DNA of 11,452 nucleotides from an uncultured delta proteobacterium (GTDB lineage: Bacteria; Myxococcota_A; Polyangia; Polyangiales; Polyangiaceae), in the NCBI GenBank assembly GCA_903858055.1, contig CAIOHM010000209.1, positions 1-11,452 of the forward strand, in the 5' to 3' direction. Positions 1 through 7,382 of this stretch are shown here, in pieces. The translations under genes were made by a program, and so were the position numbers. Each line of letters opens with the position of its first letter. Position 1 is the first letter of the stretch. The notes beneath the pieces are model-generated. The model did not search any database and was not told the DNA's origin. It was given only the letters and a program-made list of their open reading frames with translations.

Positions 1-1496
1 CGATCGGCACCGCGGAAGCCGATCGCTTCAAGTCGCTCGTGCTGCTTCGGGACCACGAGGTCGACAGGCTCGCGCGCCGCCTCGAGGCCACGCGCGAGCC
101 CAACGCGACAACGCTTCCCCTCTTGCTCGTGGAGCTCGAAGAAGAGCGCGAAGAAATCGAGGCGTCGCTTGCCACCTCCTCGCTCGGCCTCGTGGTCCCC
201 GGCGCGCTGCGCTCGGCGGTTCGGCGCGAAGCGGCGCGCCTCGTGACGCTCCTCGAGAACCTGCCGAAGCGCGACGGCGAGGCGGCGCGCGGCGAGGTCG
301 TCGCTGCGACCGAAGCGCTCGTGCTCTCCCTCGATGGTGCGCTTCGTGGGCTGGCCTGGAGCGACGCACGCGCCGTCGCGCGTCGCGTTGGCCAGCAGGT
401 TCAGACCGCGAGCGATGCGATTCAGTCGACGGTGCCACCTTCCCTTGGCGACGACCTCGCGCGGCTCTCGTCGGCGGCGATCACCCTCCGCGTCCTCGGC
501 CCGCTCGGTCGCGACCTCGGCGATCTCGCGGAAGGCGAGCTCGCGCGCGTGCGCGAACTGCTGGCCACCGACGCAGCGGGGTCGAAGTTTCTCCTCGCGG
601 CCCTTGCACGTCGCCTCGCGCGCCCCGACCCGAGCTTCGGCGCACGCGGCGGTGGCGGCAAGGGGGGAGCGGGCGACGGTCGCCAGGAGATCGGCGGGGA
701 GGGGAGTGGCGAAGGGAGCGGCGAGGCCTCCGGCGAGGGCGAGCCGTCCGAGCGCGGTCAAGGTGAATCGCGCGGGTCGGCAATCGACGATCTCGCTCAG
801 GAACAGCAGGGCTTGCGGCGCGCGGCCGATGCGCTCGCACACAGCGGACCCGGCGACGAAGCCGCCGAGCGCGACGCTCATGCGAAGCTCCTTCAAGAGC
901 TCGCCGGCTCGCAAGAGCTCCGGCACCGCGAGGGCGAAGCGCGTCTGCGTCGCGCGGCGGAAGACGTGGCTCGAGGCGATTACCGCGCGGCGCGCGAAGG
1001 CGTCCGTTCGGTCACGCGCCTCGTCCCGAACGGCGCATCGCGTGGGCGGAGCGTCTTGAGGAACCGCCTCGGCGACGAAGAGGCGTGGCTCGACGAGAAG
1101 CTTCACGGCGACGCGAAGACGCTCGCCGACGAACAGCGGAAGCTTGGAAAGCGTGCGGAGTCCCTGCGTTCGGGGGCCCGTGACGAGCGCGTCGTGAAGG
1201 CGCTCGGTGCGAGCTCGGCGGCGATGGATCGCGCGGAGCGCGCGTTCCGCGAAGGTCAGCTCGAGAAGGCCGTCGTCGCGCAAGGCGAGTCCCTCGACCA
1301 GCTCGAGGCGGCACGCGACGCCCTTCGCGGTGAGGAAGGTCGCAGCGGCGAAGACGGTGCTCACGCCGCCGTGCCGCGCACCGAGGAAGAGCGCTCCGCG
1401 GCGTGGCGCAAGCGTGTGCTCGAGGGGCTCTCGGGTCGGGGGAAGAGCCGCGATCCCGATGCCGTGCAGCGCTACGAAGAGGGGCTGCTCCGATGA
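1..1496 (+). CDS. DUF4175-like coiled-coil protein, C-terminal part (5' end outside window)
   Basis: The reading frame is open from the first base (first whole codon at 3) to a TGA at 1494-1496, so the gene very likely starts upstream; the GTG at 39 is probably internal. The visible ~498 residues are charged, Ala/Arg/Glu-rich helices with no membrane segment, interrupted by a Gly/Ser/Glu-rich stretch (nt 639-780). After that stretch come features I associate with DUF4175 proteins: LAQEQQGL (around nt 793), a 'SSAAMDRAERAFREGQLEKA' type segment (around nt 1215-1275) followed by QGESLDQL, and a terminal WRKRVLEGL plus RYEEGLLR ending. Family members usually have N-terminal membrane helices, which would lie upstream here. 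Their function is unknown; in my recollection they often sit near MoxR/DUF58/BatA-type genes. The end overlaps the protease gene by ATGA, implying co-translation. The assignment rests on motif memory only. Confidence 0.6.
   Translation, partial: IGTAEADRFKSLVLLRDHEVDRLARRLEATREPNATTLPLLLVELEEEREEIEASLATSSLGLVVPGALRSAVRREAARLVTLLENLPKRDGEAARGEVVAATEALVLSLDGALRGLAWSDARAVARRVGQQVQTASDAIQSTVPPSLGDDLARLSSAAITLRVLGPLGRDLGDLAEGELARVRELLATDAAGSKFLLAALARRLARPDPSFGARGGGGKGGAGDGRQEIGGEGSGEGSGEASGEGEPSERGQGESRGSAIDDLAQEQQGLRRAADALAHSGPGDEAAERDAHAKLLQELAGSQELRHREGEARLRRAAEDVARGDYRAAREGVRSVTRLVPNGASRGRSVLRNRLGDEEAWLDEKLHGDAKTLADEQRKLGKRAESLRSGARDERVVKALGASSAAMDRAERAFREGQLEKAVVAQGESLDQLEAARDALRGEEGRSGEDGAHAAVPRTEEERSAAWRKRVLEGLSGRGKSRDPDAVQRYEEGLLR
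639..780 (+). repeat. Gly/Ser/Glu low-complexity coding stretch
   Basis: About 47 codons inside the DUF4175-like gene encode a glycine-rich run (RGGGGKGG) followed by repeated GEGSGE-type units. At DNA level these are imperfect repeats of GGCGAGG/GGAGCGGCGA type. The stretch separates two helical regions and is most simply a flexible linker. Length variation between related genomes would be expected from repeat slippage. Confidence 0.6.
1479..1484 (+). promoter_or_regulatory. Shine-Dalgarno-like site for the metalloprotease start
   Basis: GAGGGG ends 8 nt before the ATG at 1493, inside the last codons of the upstream gene. This good spacing supports the ATG at 1493 over the upstream in-frame starts, which would lie deep within the preceding gene and lack the signal peptide at the N-terminus. 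Confidence 0.55.
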
Positions 1497-2992
1497 CCCG
1501 CACGAGCCTTTCGTGCCTCGCGCTCGCCTTCGCGTGCGCGCTCACCACGACGACGACGGCGGCGGACCCGCACGGGCCCACCCTCGAGCGGTTGCTCGCG
1601 CGCCTCGATCACCAGGGAGCCTCGGCCGCGCTCGCCGAAGCGGCGAAGGCCGGCGATCGTGTTGCCGTTCCTCTCGCGCGCCTCGCGATTCACCGGGGCG
1701 ATCCACGTCTCGCGCTGCGACTCCTCGAGGCCGCGGCGAACGAGCCGCGATCGGAAGAGGCCCGCGAACTCCGCGCGATCGCCCTCGGCCTCTTGCATGC
1801 CACGCTCGGCGCGTCCGAGCACGTGACGGCGGACGGCGCGCTGCGACTCCAACTCCAGCACGGCGGCGATGTTGCACTCGTGCCCTGGGTCCATGAGACC
1901 GTGATCGCGGCGCGCCGCGTGACCGCTGAGGTGCTTGGCTTCACGTGGACCTCCCCGACGTACGTCGTGCTCGTGCGCGACCAGCAGACCCTCGCGGAGG
2001 CCACGGGCTTGCCCTACGAGTCGGCGCGGACGACCGGGACCCTCGCGATCGCGAAGTGGGGCCGGGTCACCATGCTCTCGCCGCGCGCGACGGAATCGGG
2101 CTTTGGCTGGCGCGACACCGTGGTGCACGAGCTCGCCCACCTCGCGCTCACGGCGGTCACGGCGGATCACGCGCCGCTTTGGCTGCAAGAGGGGGTCGCG
2201 AAAGACATGGAGCTTCGCTGGCGCCCGCGCGAGCCCTTCGACGAGCACCCGGACCCCGAGGACATCGTCCGTGAAGCGTTCGAGAAGCGGGAGTACATCC
2301 CCCTCGACAAGCTCGGGCCGAGCGTCGCGATGCTGCCGACGGCCCACGCCGCCGAGGTCGCCTTCGCGGCGGCGACGAGCTTCGTGCGCTACCTGCGGCG
2401 TGAGCTCGGGGGCGAGGGATTTCCCGCGTATTTGCGCGCGCTCGGGGAAGGCGCCCGCGAGGACGCGCTCGCGAAGGTAAGCGGCAAGACGTTCGCCACC
2501 TGGCATGCCCAGTGGGCTGCGAGTCTCGGGCGCACGTCGGGCACACGTGCTTCGATCGCCCCGCGTGGTGGCGAGGCGATCGAGACCGCGCGACGCATGC
2601 GCCTCGCGCGCCTCTTGGTGCAGCGCGGGCACGGAGCCGCTGCGGTTCGGGAGCTCGAACAAGCCGGAAAAGCGGCAGGAAAGAGCCTCACGCAAGACGG
2701 CGGGTGGTTGACCCTCCACGCGCTGGCGCAAGAGCGCCGTGGCGACGACGCGGCCCTCGATCGTCTCCTCTTCGAGTCCGCGCCGGTCACCGACCCGCGT
2801 GGAGCCTTCTACCGGATGCGCGGGACACGCGAGCGCGCCCGTGGGGACGACGACGCCGCGCGCGTGGACCGCGGCAAGGCCGTCGCCCGCGAGCCCCTTG
2901 GGCCCGAGAGCGTGTGCGAGCCCGGTCGCACGGGCGCCGAAGCCGCGCTCTGCGAGGCCGCGCGCGCCCGAACGGCGCCGAACGTCGACTGA
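1493..2992 (+). CDS. Exported peptidase MA-like zinc metalloprotease
   Basis: The 499-residue product starts with a classical signal peptide (basic MTR, hydrophobic LSCLALAFACAL, then a Thr run and AAD near residue 25), so it is probably periplasmic or envelope-located. Residues about 25-120 are helical and TPR-like. The catalytic part holds HELAH at residues 212-216 and, 16 residues after the second His, a Glu in LWLQEGVA (E233). This HExxH...E arrangement is typical of gluzincins such as the peptidase MA family, where the two His and the Glu bind zinc and the first Glu acts as the base. The region after about 355 is again helical and may be a second TPR-like repeat area. The substrate is unknown. 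The ATG overlaps the stop of the DUF4175-like gene (ATGA), so the two are probably made together. No lipobox Cys is obvious at the expected cleavage site. Family call is firm at motif level; the role is not. Confidence 0.82.
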   Translation: MTRTSLSCLALAFACALTTTTTAADPHGPTLERLLARLDHQGASAALAEAAKAGDRVAVPLARLAIHRGDPRLALRLLEAAANEPRSEEARELRAIALGLLHATLGASEHVTADGALRLQLQHGGDVALVPWVHETVIAARRVTAEVLGFTWTSPTYVVLVRDQQTLAEATGLPYESARTTGTLAIAKWGRVTMLSPRATESGFGWRDTVVHELAHLALTAVTADHAPLWLQEGVAKDMELRWRPREPFDEHPDPEDIVREAFEKREYIPLDKLGPSVAMLPTAHAAEVAFAAATSFVRYLRRELGGEGFPAYLRALGEGAREDALAKVSGKTFATWHAQWAASLGRTSGTRASIAPRGGEAIETARRMRLARLLVQRGHGAAAVRELEQAGKAAGKSLTQDGGWLTLHALAQERRGDDAALDRLLFESAPVTDPRGAFYRMRGTRERARGDDDAARVDRGKAVAREPLGPESVCEPGRTGAEAALCEAARARTAPNVD

Positions 2993-3055
2993 ATCACGTG
3001 CGGTCCGCGGCGCAGCGACCCCCGTCGCGACGGCCATCCGGGGGCGAAGAGCCTC

Positions 3056-3084
3056 CTGACAGAGCCGCGGCACCTTGCTAGCGA
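3056..3084 (+). promoter_or_regulatory. Probable psd promoter with extended -10
   Basis: CTGACA (3056-3061, five of six matches to TTGACA) is followed after exactly 17 bp by TAGCGA (3079-3084), with an extended TG-C just before it (3076-3078). The -10 hexamer itself is poor compared with TATAAT, but spacing and TGn extension fit sigma-70-type promoters. With normal geometry transcription would begin near 3091, one base before the psd ATG, giving a leaderless mRNA. It sits in the 99-bp gap after the protease gene. Confidence 0.5.
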
Positions 3085-3091
3085 GGCCCGC

Positions 3092-3949
3092 ATGGCCGCC
3101 GCGCGCAACTCCGCTTTCGAGATCATTGAACACATGCCCCGCGAGCGCATCACGCGCTTCGTGGGCAAGTTGACCGACGCCACCGTGCCCGAGGCGCTCG
3201 AGCGTCTCGCCGTGGGCATCTACTCGAAGGCTTACGACGTGGACCTCACGGGCTGCGTCGTCCCGAAGCGCTGGGGCTCGTTCGATGCATTCTTCACGCG
3301 TTCGCTCGAGCCCGGCGCGCGTCCCCTCGAGGGCGACGCGGCGACCTTCGTGAGTCCGTGCGACGGGCGCATCGAAGTCTCGCGCACCGTGGACACGAAC
3401 GGCACGTGGCGCGTGAAGGGCTCGGACCTCAGCGTCGCCGAGCTGCTCGGGTCCGAGGAAGACGCAGCCCGCTACGTCGGCGGCGACGGCGTCGTCGTCT
3501 ACCTCTCGCCGCGCGATTACCACCGCGTGCACGTGCCCTGCGACGCCAAGCTCACGCGCATCGTGTCGCTCGCGGGCGAGCTGTACCCGGTCAACGAGAT
3601 GGGGCTCGCGAACGTGCCGAAGCTCTTCGCCGTCAATCGGCGCGTCGTCTTCCACCTCGACGCCAGCGAGGCGGGCTTTGGGCACGTGGCCCTCGTGATG
3701 GTCGCGGCGCTCGTCGTGGGCCGCATTTCCGCCTCGGCGGTCGACGCCGCGGACGTGCCCGTGGGCGAGCATCGCTTCACCGCTCCGCAGTCCTACGCAC
3801 GCGGCGACGAGCTTGGGATCTTCCACCTGGGCTCCACCGTCGTCCTGTTCACGGAGAAGGGCGCGGTTTCGGGCTTCGACGGCTTCTCGGCCGGGCAGAA
3901 GGTTCGCATGGGCGAGGCGATGACGACCCGCGCTGCCGCGAATCCTTGA
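3092..3949 (+). CDS. psd: Phosphatidylserine decarboxylase proenzyme
   Basis: This 285-residue protein matches the bacterial Psd family over its whole length. It decarboxylates phosphatidylserine to phosphatidylethanolamine at the inner membrane. Visible hallmarks are SPCDG with D91, DYHRVH with H144 and H147, and LGST at 246-249, the self-cleavage site whose Ser248 becomes the pyruvoyl group. D91/H147/S248 correspond to the Asp-His-Ser triad known from E. coli Psd. Cleavage would give a beta chain of 247 residues and an alpha chain of 38. The N-terminus lacks a long extension. The ATG at 3092 is the natural start; a GAGG at 3083-3086 could act as a ribosome site, but it overlaps the predicted -10 element, so a leaderless transcript is the alternative. 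The partner gene for phosphatidylserine synthase is not adjacent. Flanking gaps of about 99 and 93 bp suggest it is its own unit. Confidence 0.96.
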   Translation: MAAARNSAFEIIEHMPRERITRFVGKLTDATVPEALERLAVGIYSKAYDVDLTGCVVPKRWGSFDAFFTRSLEPGARPLEGDAATFVSPCDGRIEVSRTVDTNGTWRVKGSDLSVAELLGSEEDAARYVGGDGVVVYLSPRDYHRVHVPCDAKLTRIVSLAGELYPVNEMGLANVPKLFAVNRRVVFHLDASEAGFGHVALVMVAALVVGRISASAVDAADVPVGEHRFTAPQSYARGDELGIFHLGSTVVLFTEKGAVSGFDGFSAGQKVRMGEAMTTRAAANP

Positions 3950-4010
3950 CGCTCGCGGTCGCGAACGGGAGACTGAAGAGGGAATGGAGAACGACGTGCG
4001 CCTTCCGCCC

Positions 4011-4019
4011 TGCTAAGCG
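4011..4019 (+). promoter_or_regulatory. Extended -10-like element before methyltransferase
   Basis: TGC followed by TAAGCG lies in the gap after psd, closely resembling the TGC-TAGCGA before psd. No convincing -35 is seen at 16-18 bp. Transcription would begin near 4026, leaving a 17-nt leader before the ATG at 4043 and placing the GTG at 4019 upstream of the transcript start, which favours the ATG. Confidence 0.35.
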
Positions 4020-4042
4020 TGCGAAGTCTCACCGAGCCGAAC

Positions 4043-5482
4043 ATGCCTGACGACCCGCACGGACCTCGCAGCAGCCGCCCCGCCGAAGCGGAGGTGGAAG
4101 GCGTGGCATCTCCGCGTCGTCGCGTCTCCGCGGTCCGAATCCCCGAAGATCACGTGGCGCGGCCGCTCACGCCGCCCATCGCGGCGCGCACCGTCGAAGA
4201 GGCGCCCATCAGCGTCAAGCCAGCCTCCGTGCCGCCGCCGCGTCTCATCAGCTCGCCCGACGCGGCCGAGCTCCGCGGCGGGAACGACCGAGGCCTCGAA
4301 GACTTCCTCATGGATCCCGCGCCTGCGTCGTCGCGCACCCGGCAGCCGACGCTCATCGATCCGTTCGAGGCATCGGCGCCGCACCTCGCGCCCACTCCCG
4401 TGATGCCCAAAGCCGAGCCGTTGAGCGAGCCGAGCCTGGTATCGCCGGTGTTCTCGCGCGTCCCCGGTGACGCGCCCTCGGTCCTCGACCTCGACGACGT
4501 CGGGGGCGAGCTCGACGACACGCCGCAGCAGCCCGCCGTGACCTTCGGCGTGGGGAATCTCCCTGCGGCCGGCGTCGTGACCACGCCGGCTGCTCCGCCC
4601 GTGCGCCTTGCCCCACCACCTGCGGCCAATGCGCCCGTGGCGCCCTCCGCCGTGCGCACGCCCGCAGCCGCGGGTGCGGGCAATGGTCGGAGCCGCTCGC
4701 GCCTCGGCGTCGACTCGATGCCTCCGCAGGCTCGTCCCTGGTGGGAAGCGCTCTTCCAAGACGACTACGTGCGCTTCTCGCCCCCGCGCACCGAAGCCCA
4801 AATCGAGGCCGACGTTCGCTTCATCGAGCAGCGCCTCAACCTCGCGGCCGGGGCGCGCATCCTCGACGTGGCGTGCGGCGACGGAGGTCACGCGGCATCG
4901 CTCGCGTCGCGCGGCTTCGACGTCGTGGGAATCGACACGAGCCTGCCGCTCCTCGCCCGCGCGTCGGCGCGCGCGCAGAACTCCCAGCAGCGTGTGCAGT
5001 TCCAGCAACTCGACATGCGCGACCTCGCGGAGAGCAGCGCTTACGACGGCGCGCTCGTCTGGGACCACGGCTTCGGCTTCTTCGACGACGCGACGAACGA
5101 GTCCGTGCTTGCGAAGGTTCACCGCGCGCTTCGTCCGCGCGGTCAGGTGCTCCTCGACGTTTTGAACCGCGACTACGCGGTCTCTCGCCTTCCGTCGCTC
5201 GTGTGGTTCGAAGGCCAGCGCTGCATCTGCATGGACGACGCGCACATCGAGAGTGCGACGAGCCGCCTCGTGGTGCACCGCACGGTGCTCTTCGAGGAGG
5301 GTCGCTCGCGCGAGTACGACTTCTCGTTGCGGCTGTTTTCGGCGCACGAACTCCGCGCCATGCTCGAGCGCGTTGGCTTCCGAATCGTCGAAGTGAGCGG
5401 TCAAATCGCCACGCCCGGAGCCTTCTTCGGCGCGGATTCGCCGCGGCTCATCGTGCTCGCGGAACGACCGCTGGCCGACTGA
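4043..5482 (+). CDS. Class I SAM-dependent methyltransferase with long disordered N-terminus
   Basis: The 479-residue product has two parts. Residues 1 to about 230 are rich in Pro, Ala, Ser and acidic residues, with no recognisable fold, and contain an acidic patch (VLDLDDVGGELDD). From WWEALF (W233) onward it is a Rossmann-type methyltransferase of about 245 residues: motif I ILDVACGDGG (273-282), post-I acidic residue in VVGID (D298), QLDMRDL with D324 at motif III, and motif IV-like LVWDHGFGFFDD. This domain resembles Methyltransf_11/25-type small-molecule enzymes; the substrate cannot be read from the sequence. An in-frame GTG at 4019 would add eight residues, but the upstream promoter-like element favours the ATG. 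Only one base separates its stop from the Rsm22 gene, so they are likely co-transcribed. The long extension is unusual for this family and could be a docking region. Confidence 0.85.
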   Translation: MPDDPHGPRSSRPAEAEVEGVASPRRRVSAVRIPEDHVARPLTPPIAARTVEEAPISVKPASVPPPRLISSPDAAELRGGNDRGLEDFLMDPAPASSRTRQPTLIDPFEASAPHLAPTPVMPKAEPLSEPSLVSPVFSRVPGDAPSVLDLDDVGGELDDTPQQPAVTFGVGNLPAAGVVTTPAAPPVRLAPPPAANAPVAPSAVRTPAAAGAGNGRSRSRLGVDSMPPQARPWWEALFQDDYVRFSPPRTEAQIEADVRFIEQRLNLAAGARILDVACGDGGHAASLASRGFDVVGIDTSLPLLARASARAQNSQQRVQFQQLDMRDLAESSAYDGALVWDHGFGFFDDATNESVLAKVHRALRPRGQVLLDVLNRDYAVSRLPSLVWFEGQRCICMDDAHIESATSRLVVHRTVLFEEGRSREYDFSLRLFSAHELRAMLERVGFRIVEVSGQIATPGAFFGADSPRLIVLAERPLAD

Positions 5483-5483
5483 G

Positions 5484-6635
5484 GTGCGCACCCTCGTCGA
5501 CGCCGCTTTGCTCGCTGCCATCGACGCGGTCGCGGTCGAGGAGAAGCTCTTGCCGCGCGAGCCATCACGTGCGCTCGTCGAAGCGATCCGCGAGGTCTCC
5601 GATTCGTACAACGCGCTCGGTCGTGACCCTCGCGCGCGACGGCCTTCGCCCCACTCCTCCGCAGGCCGGTCGGCGCGTCTCCAATTCTTTCTGCCGCGCG
5701 ACGTGGGCAAGAGCTACGAGGCTGCGCGCGACCTTCTGGCGCGCATCCCCGCCGGAGCGAAGCTGCGCGCGGTGGACGTCGGTGCGGGGCTCGGCGCGAG
5801 CGCGCTCGGTCTCGCGTTGCTCCTGCGCGACGAACGACCCGACGTGCGCCTCGCGTTGACGCTCATCGACGACGACGTCGCGGCGCTCCGCGTGGCCGCA
5901 CAGCTTTTTCGCGCGCTCTTCCCCGAAGATGGGATCGCGCTCTCGACGCGTGCCGATGGGGTCTACGCCTTCGAGGGGCGTGGCGAGGTCGATCTCGTGC
6001 TCGCGTCGAACGTCCTCTGCGAGCTCGAGCGCGGCGTCGAGCCGCTGCTCCGCGCGGACAAGATCGCGGCGCTCGTGCATCGGTGGCTGCGCGGTCTCGC
6101 GCCCGGCGGGCACGTGCTCCTCATCGAGCCGGCACTCAAGGCGACGGCCCGCGCGCTGCAGTCGCTTCGCGCGCGCATGCTGGCCGCCGGCTTTCACGTC
6201 GTCGCGCCGTGCACCCACGAGAAGGGGTGTCCGCTCCTCGTCGACGAAGGCGATTGGTGTCACGAAGATCGTGCGGTCGCGCTTCCCTCGGCGCTCATAC
6301 CGATCGCACGCGCCGCGGGCCTTCACTTCGAGGGTCTCACGTTCGCGTATGCGCTCCTTTGTCGCGAAGGTCTGCCGCAGCGCTCACCGCGTGCGCGCGT
6401 CGTCGCTCCGCCGCGCGAAGCGAAGGGCAAGCGTGGCCTTACGCTCTGTCATGCAGGCGACGACGCGACCGTGGGATCGTCGACGACGTACGAGCGACTC
6501 GATCGCCATCGGGGCGCTTCGCACGAGGCGTGGCTGGGCGCCGAGAGAGGCTCCGTGCTTAGGTTCGAACCCTGGCCAGAAGCCGGACGACTCGATGCCG
6601 ACGTGCGCATCGAACTCGAAGACCCAGGCGAGTGA
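5484..6635 (+). CDS. Rsm22-type ribosome-assembly methyltransferase-like Fe-S protein
   Basis: The 383-residue protein matches the Rsm22 family (mitochondrial Rsm22/METTL17 and bacterial relatives), which is linked to small ribosomal subunit assembly. Seen: SAM motif I VDVGAGLGAS (97-106), DLVLASNVLCEL (170-181), HVLLIEP (210-216), then APCTHEKGCPLL and DWCHEDRAV, and a C-terminal segment with KGKRGLTLCH. Cysteines C243, C249, C259 and C293 fit the spacing of the four residues reported to bind a [4Fe-4S] cluster in METTL17/Rsm22; C322 is extra. The tail of about 70 residues fits the beta-rich end of the family. Whether bacterial members methylate rRNA is not settled. The GTG at 5484 lies one base after the previous stop; its 3' end overlaps thiE in TGATG. 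Family call is strong; start codon moderately sure. Confidence 0.88.
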   Translation: MRTLVDAALLAAIDAVAVEEKLLPREPSRALVEAIREVSDSYNALGRDPRARRPSPHSSAGRSARLQFFLPRDVGKSYEAARDLLARIPAGAKLRAVDVGAGLGASALGLALLLRDERPDVRLALTLIDDDVAALRVAAQLFRALFPEDGIALSTRADGVYAFEGRGEVDLVLASNVLCELERGVEPLLRADKIAALVHRWLRGLAPGGHVLLIEPALKATARALQSLRARMLAAGFHVVAPCTHEKGCPLLVDEGDWCHEDRAVALPSALIPIARAAGLHFEGLTFAYALLCREGLPQRSPRARVVAPPREAKGKRGLTLCHAGDDATVGSSTTYERLDRHRGASHEAWLGAERGSVLRFEPWPEAGRLDADVRIELEDPGE

Positions 6636-7270
6636 TGAGCAAGACATCTTGGTTTTACGCGATCGTGGACGTGGAAGCGTGCGCGAGGGCGGAGGTTGCG
6701 CCGCTCGTCCACGCGGAGCGGTGCATCGAGAGCGGCGCCTCGTGGGTGCAGCTCCGCGCGAAGCTCGGTCGCGACGATCACCATCGCTCCCTCGCCGCGG
6801 CGATGCTTGCCATGTGCAAGCGATCCGAGGTGACCTTCGTCGTGAACGATCGCGTGAAGCTCGCGGCGGAAATCGGAGCGCCGCTCGCGCACGTGGGGCA
6901 GGGCGATGGATCGGCGGCAGACTGGCATCAGCTTGCGCCGACCGTTCGCCTCGGGCGATCGACCCACGCGCTCGAGGAAGTGCACGCGGCGCTCGCGGAG
7001 GTTCCGACCTACCTGGCGTTCGGCCCCGTTTTTCCCACGGCGACGAAGCGCAACCCGGAGCCGGTCGTCGGGCTCGACATGCTTGCCGCAGCCCACGCCC
7101 TCACGCGTGCGCGGGGCGTGCCGCTCGTCGCGATCGGCGGCATCGACGCCGCGAGGTTGCCGGAGGTGTTGCCCCATTGCGAGGCGGTCGCCTTCATCTC
7201 GGCGCTGCTGCCCGCGCGTGGCGAGAGCGCGCGTGATCCCTTCGCGCGCCTCGGTCTCGCCTGCCCGTAG
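6635..7270 (+). CDS. thiE: Thiamine-phosphate synthase
   Basis: The 211-residue TIM-barrel protein joins hydroxymethylpyrimidine diphosphate with the thiazole phosphate to form thiamine phosphate in the cytoplasm. ThiE signatures are present in order: QLRAK (39-43), ND (71-72), HVGQGD with D91 as the likely Mg ligand, GRSTH (107-111), GPVFPTATK (130-138) with T135, T137 and K138, AIGGI (166-170) and ISA (188-190). These cover the diphosphate- and phosphate-binding loops known from B. subtilis ThiE, which argues for the synthase over the related aminase TenI-like or regulatory paralogues. GAPLAHVGQ departs slightly from the usual GADGVHLGQ. The ATG at 6635 overlaps the Rsm22 stop by one base; a GTG at 6632 would add one residue. 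No other thiamine genes are in the window and no TPP riboswitch is possible directly upstream because that DNA is coding. Confidence 0.9.
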   Translation: MSKTSWFYAIVDVEACARAEVAPLVHAERCIESGASWVQLRAKLGRDDHHRSLAAAMLAMCKRSEVTFVVNDRVKLAAEIGAPLAHVGQGDGSAADWHQLAPTVRLGRSTHALEEVHAALAEVPTYLAFGPVFPTATKRNPEPVVGLDMLAAAHALTRARGVPLVAIGGIDAARLPEVLPHCEAVAFISALLPARGESARDPFARLGLACP

Positions 7271-7343
7271 CCGCGCGTCCCGTTGGATGCGCCCGTCGCC
7301 CGCTGCGCGCACGGCCTCGTCCGGAGACGCCCGCGCGCCGGTG

Positions 7344-7373
7344 TTCGCACTTTTCGCGACGCCCTGGTAACGC
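7344..7373 (+). promoter_or_regulatory. Possible promoter of the small membrane protein gene
   Basis: TTCGCA (7344-7349, four matches to TTGACA) is followed after 18 bp by TAACGC (7368-7373), preceded by TGG. Geometry would place the transcript start near 7380, three bases before the ATG at 7383. It lies in the 112-bp gap after thiE, in which I see nothing else. Each element alone is weak; the resemblance to the sites at 3076 and 4011 is the main support. Confidence 0.35.
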
Positions 7374-7382
7374 CTCGATCCC

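Noticed and set aside
3019..3044. Inverted repeat CCCCCG...CGGGGG in the gap before psd
   Set aside because: The 6-bp stem has a 14-nt loop and no following T tract, so it is not a convincing intrinsic terminator; such GC repeats are expected by chance here.
1472..3826. Long open frame of 784 codons on the minus strand
   Set aside because: It runs antisense across two well-supported genes (metalloprotease and psd); its composition (Arg/Ala/His/Glu-rich) is what the complement of GC-rich coding DNA gives, and no domain is recognisable.
4019..4042. GTG start for the methyltransferase at 4019
   Set aside because: It overlaps the promoter-like element and would add only eight non-conserved residues; the ATG at 4043 is preferred.
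4013..5710. Long open frame of 565 codons on the minus strand
   Set aside because: It is antisense to the methyltransferase gene and shows the same GC-driven Arg/His/Ala-rich pattern without motifs.
6562..6571. GGTTCGAACC palindrome resembling a tRNA T-arm
   Set aside because: It lies inside the C-terminal coding region of the Rsm22-type gene. No matching acceptor stem, D-arm or anticodon arm can be placed upstream.
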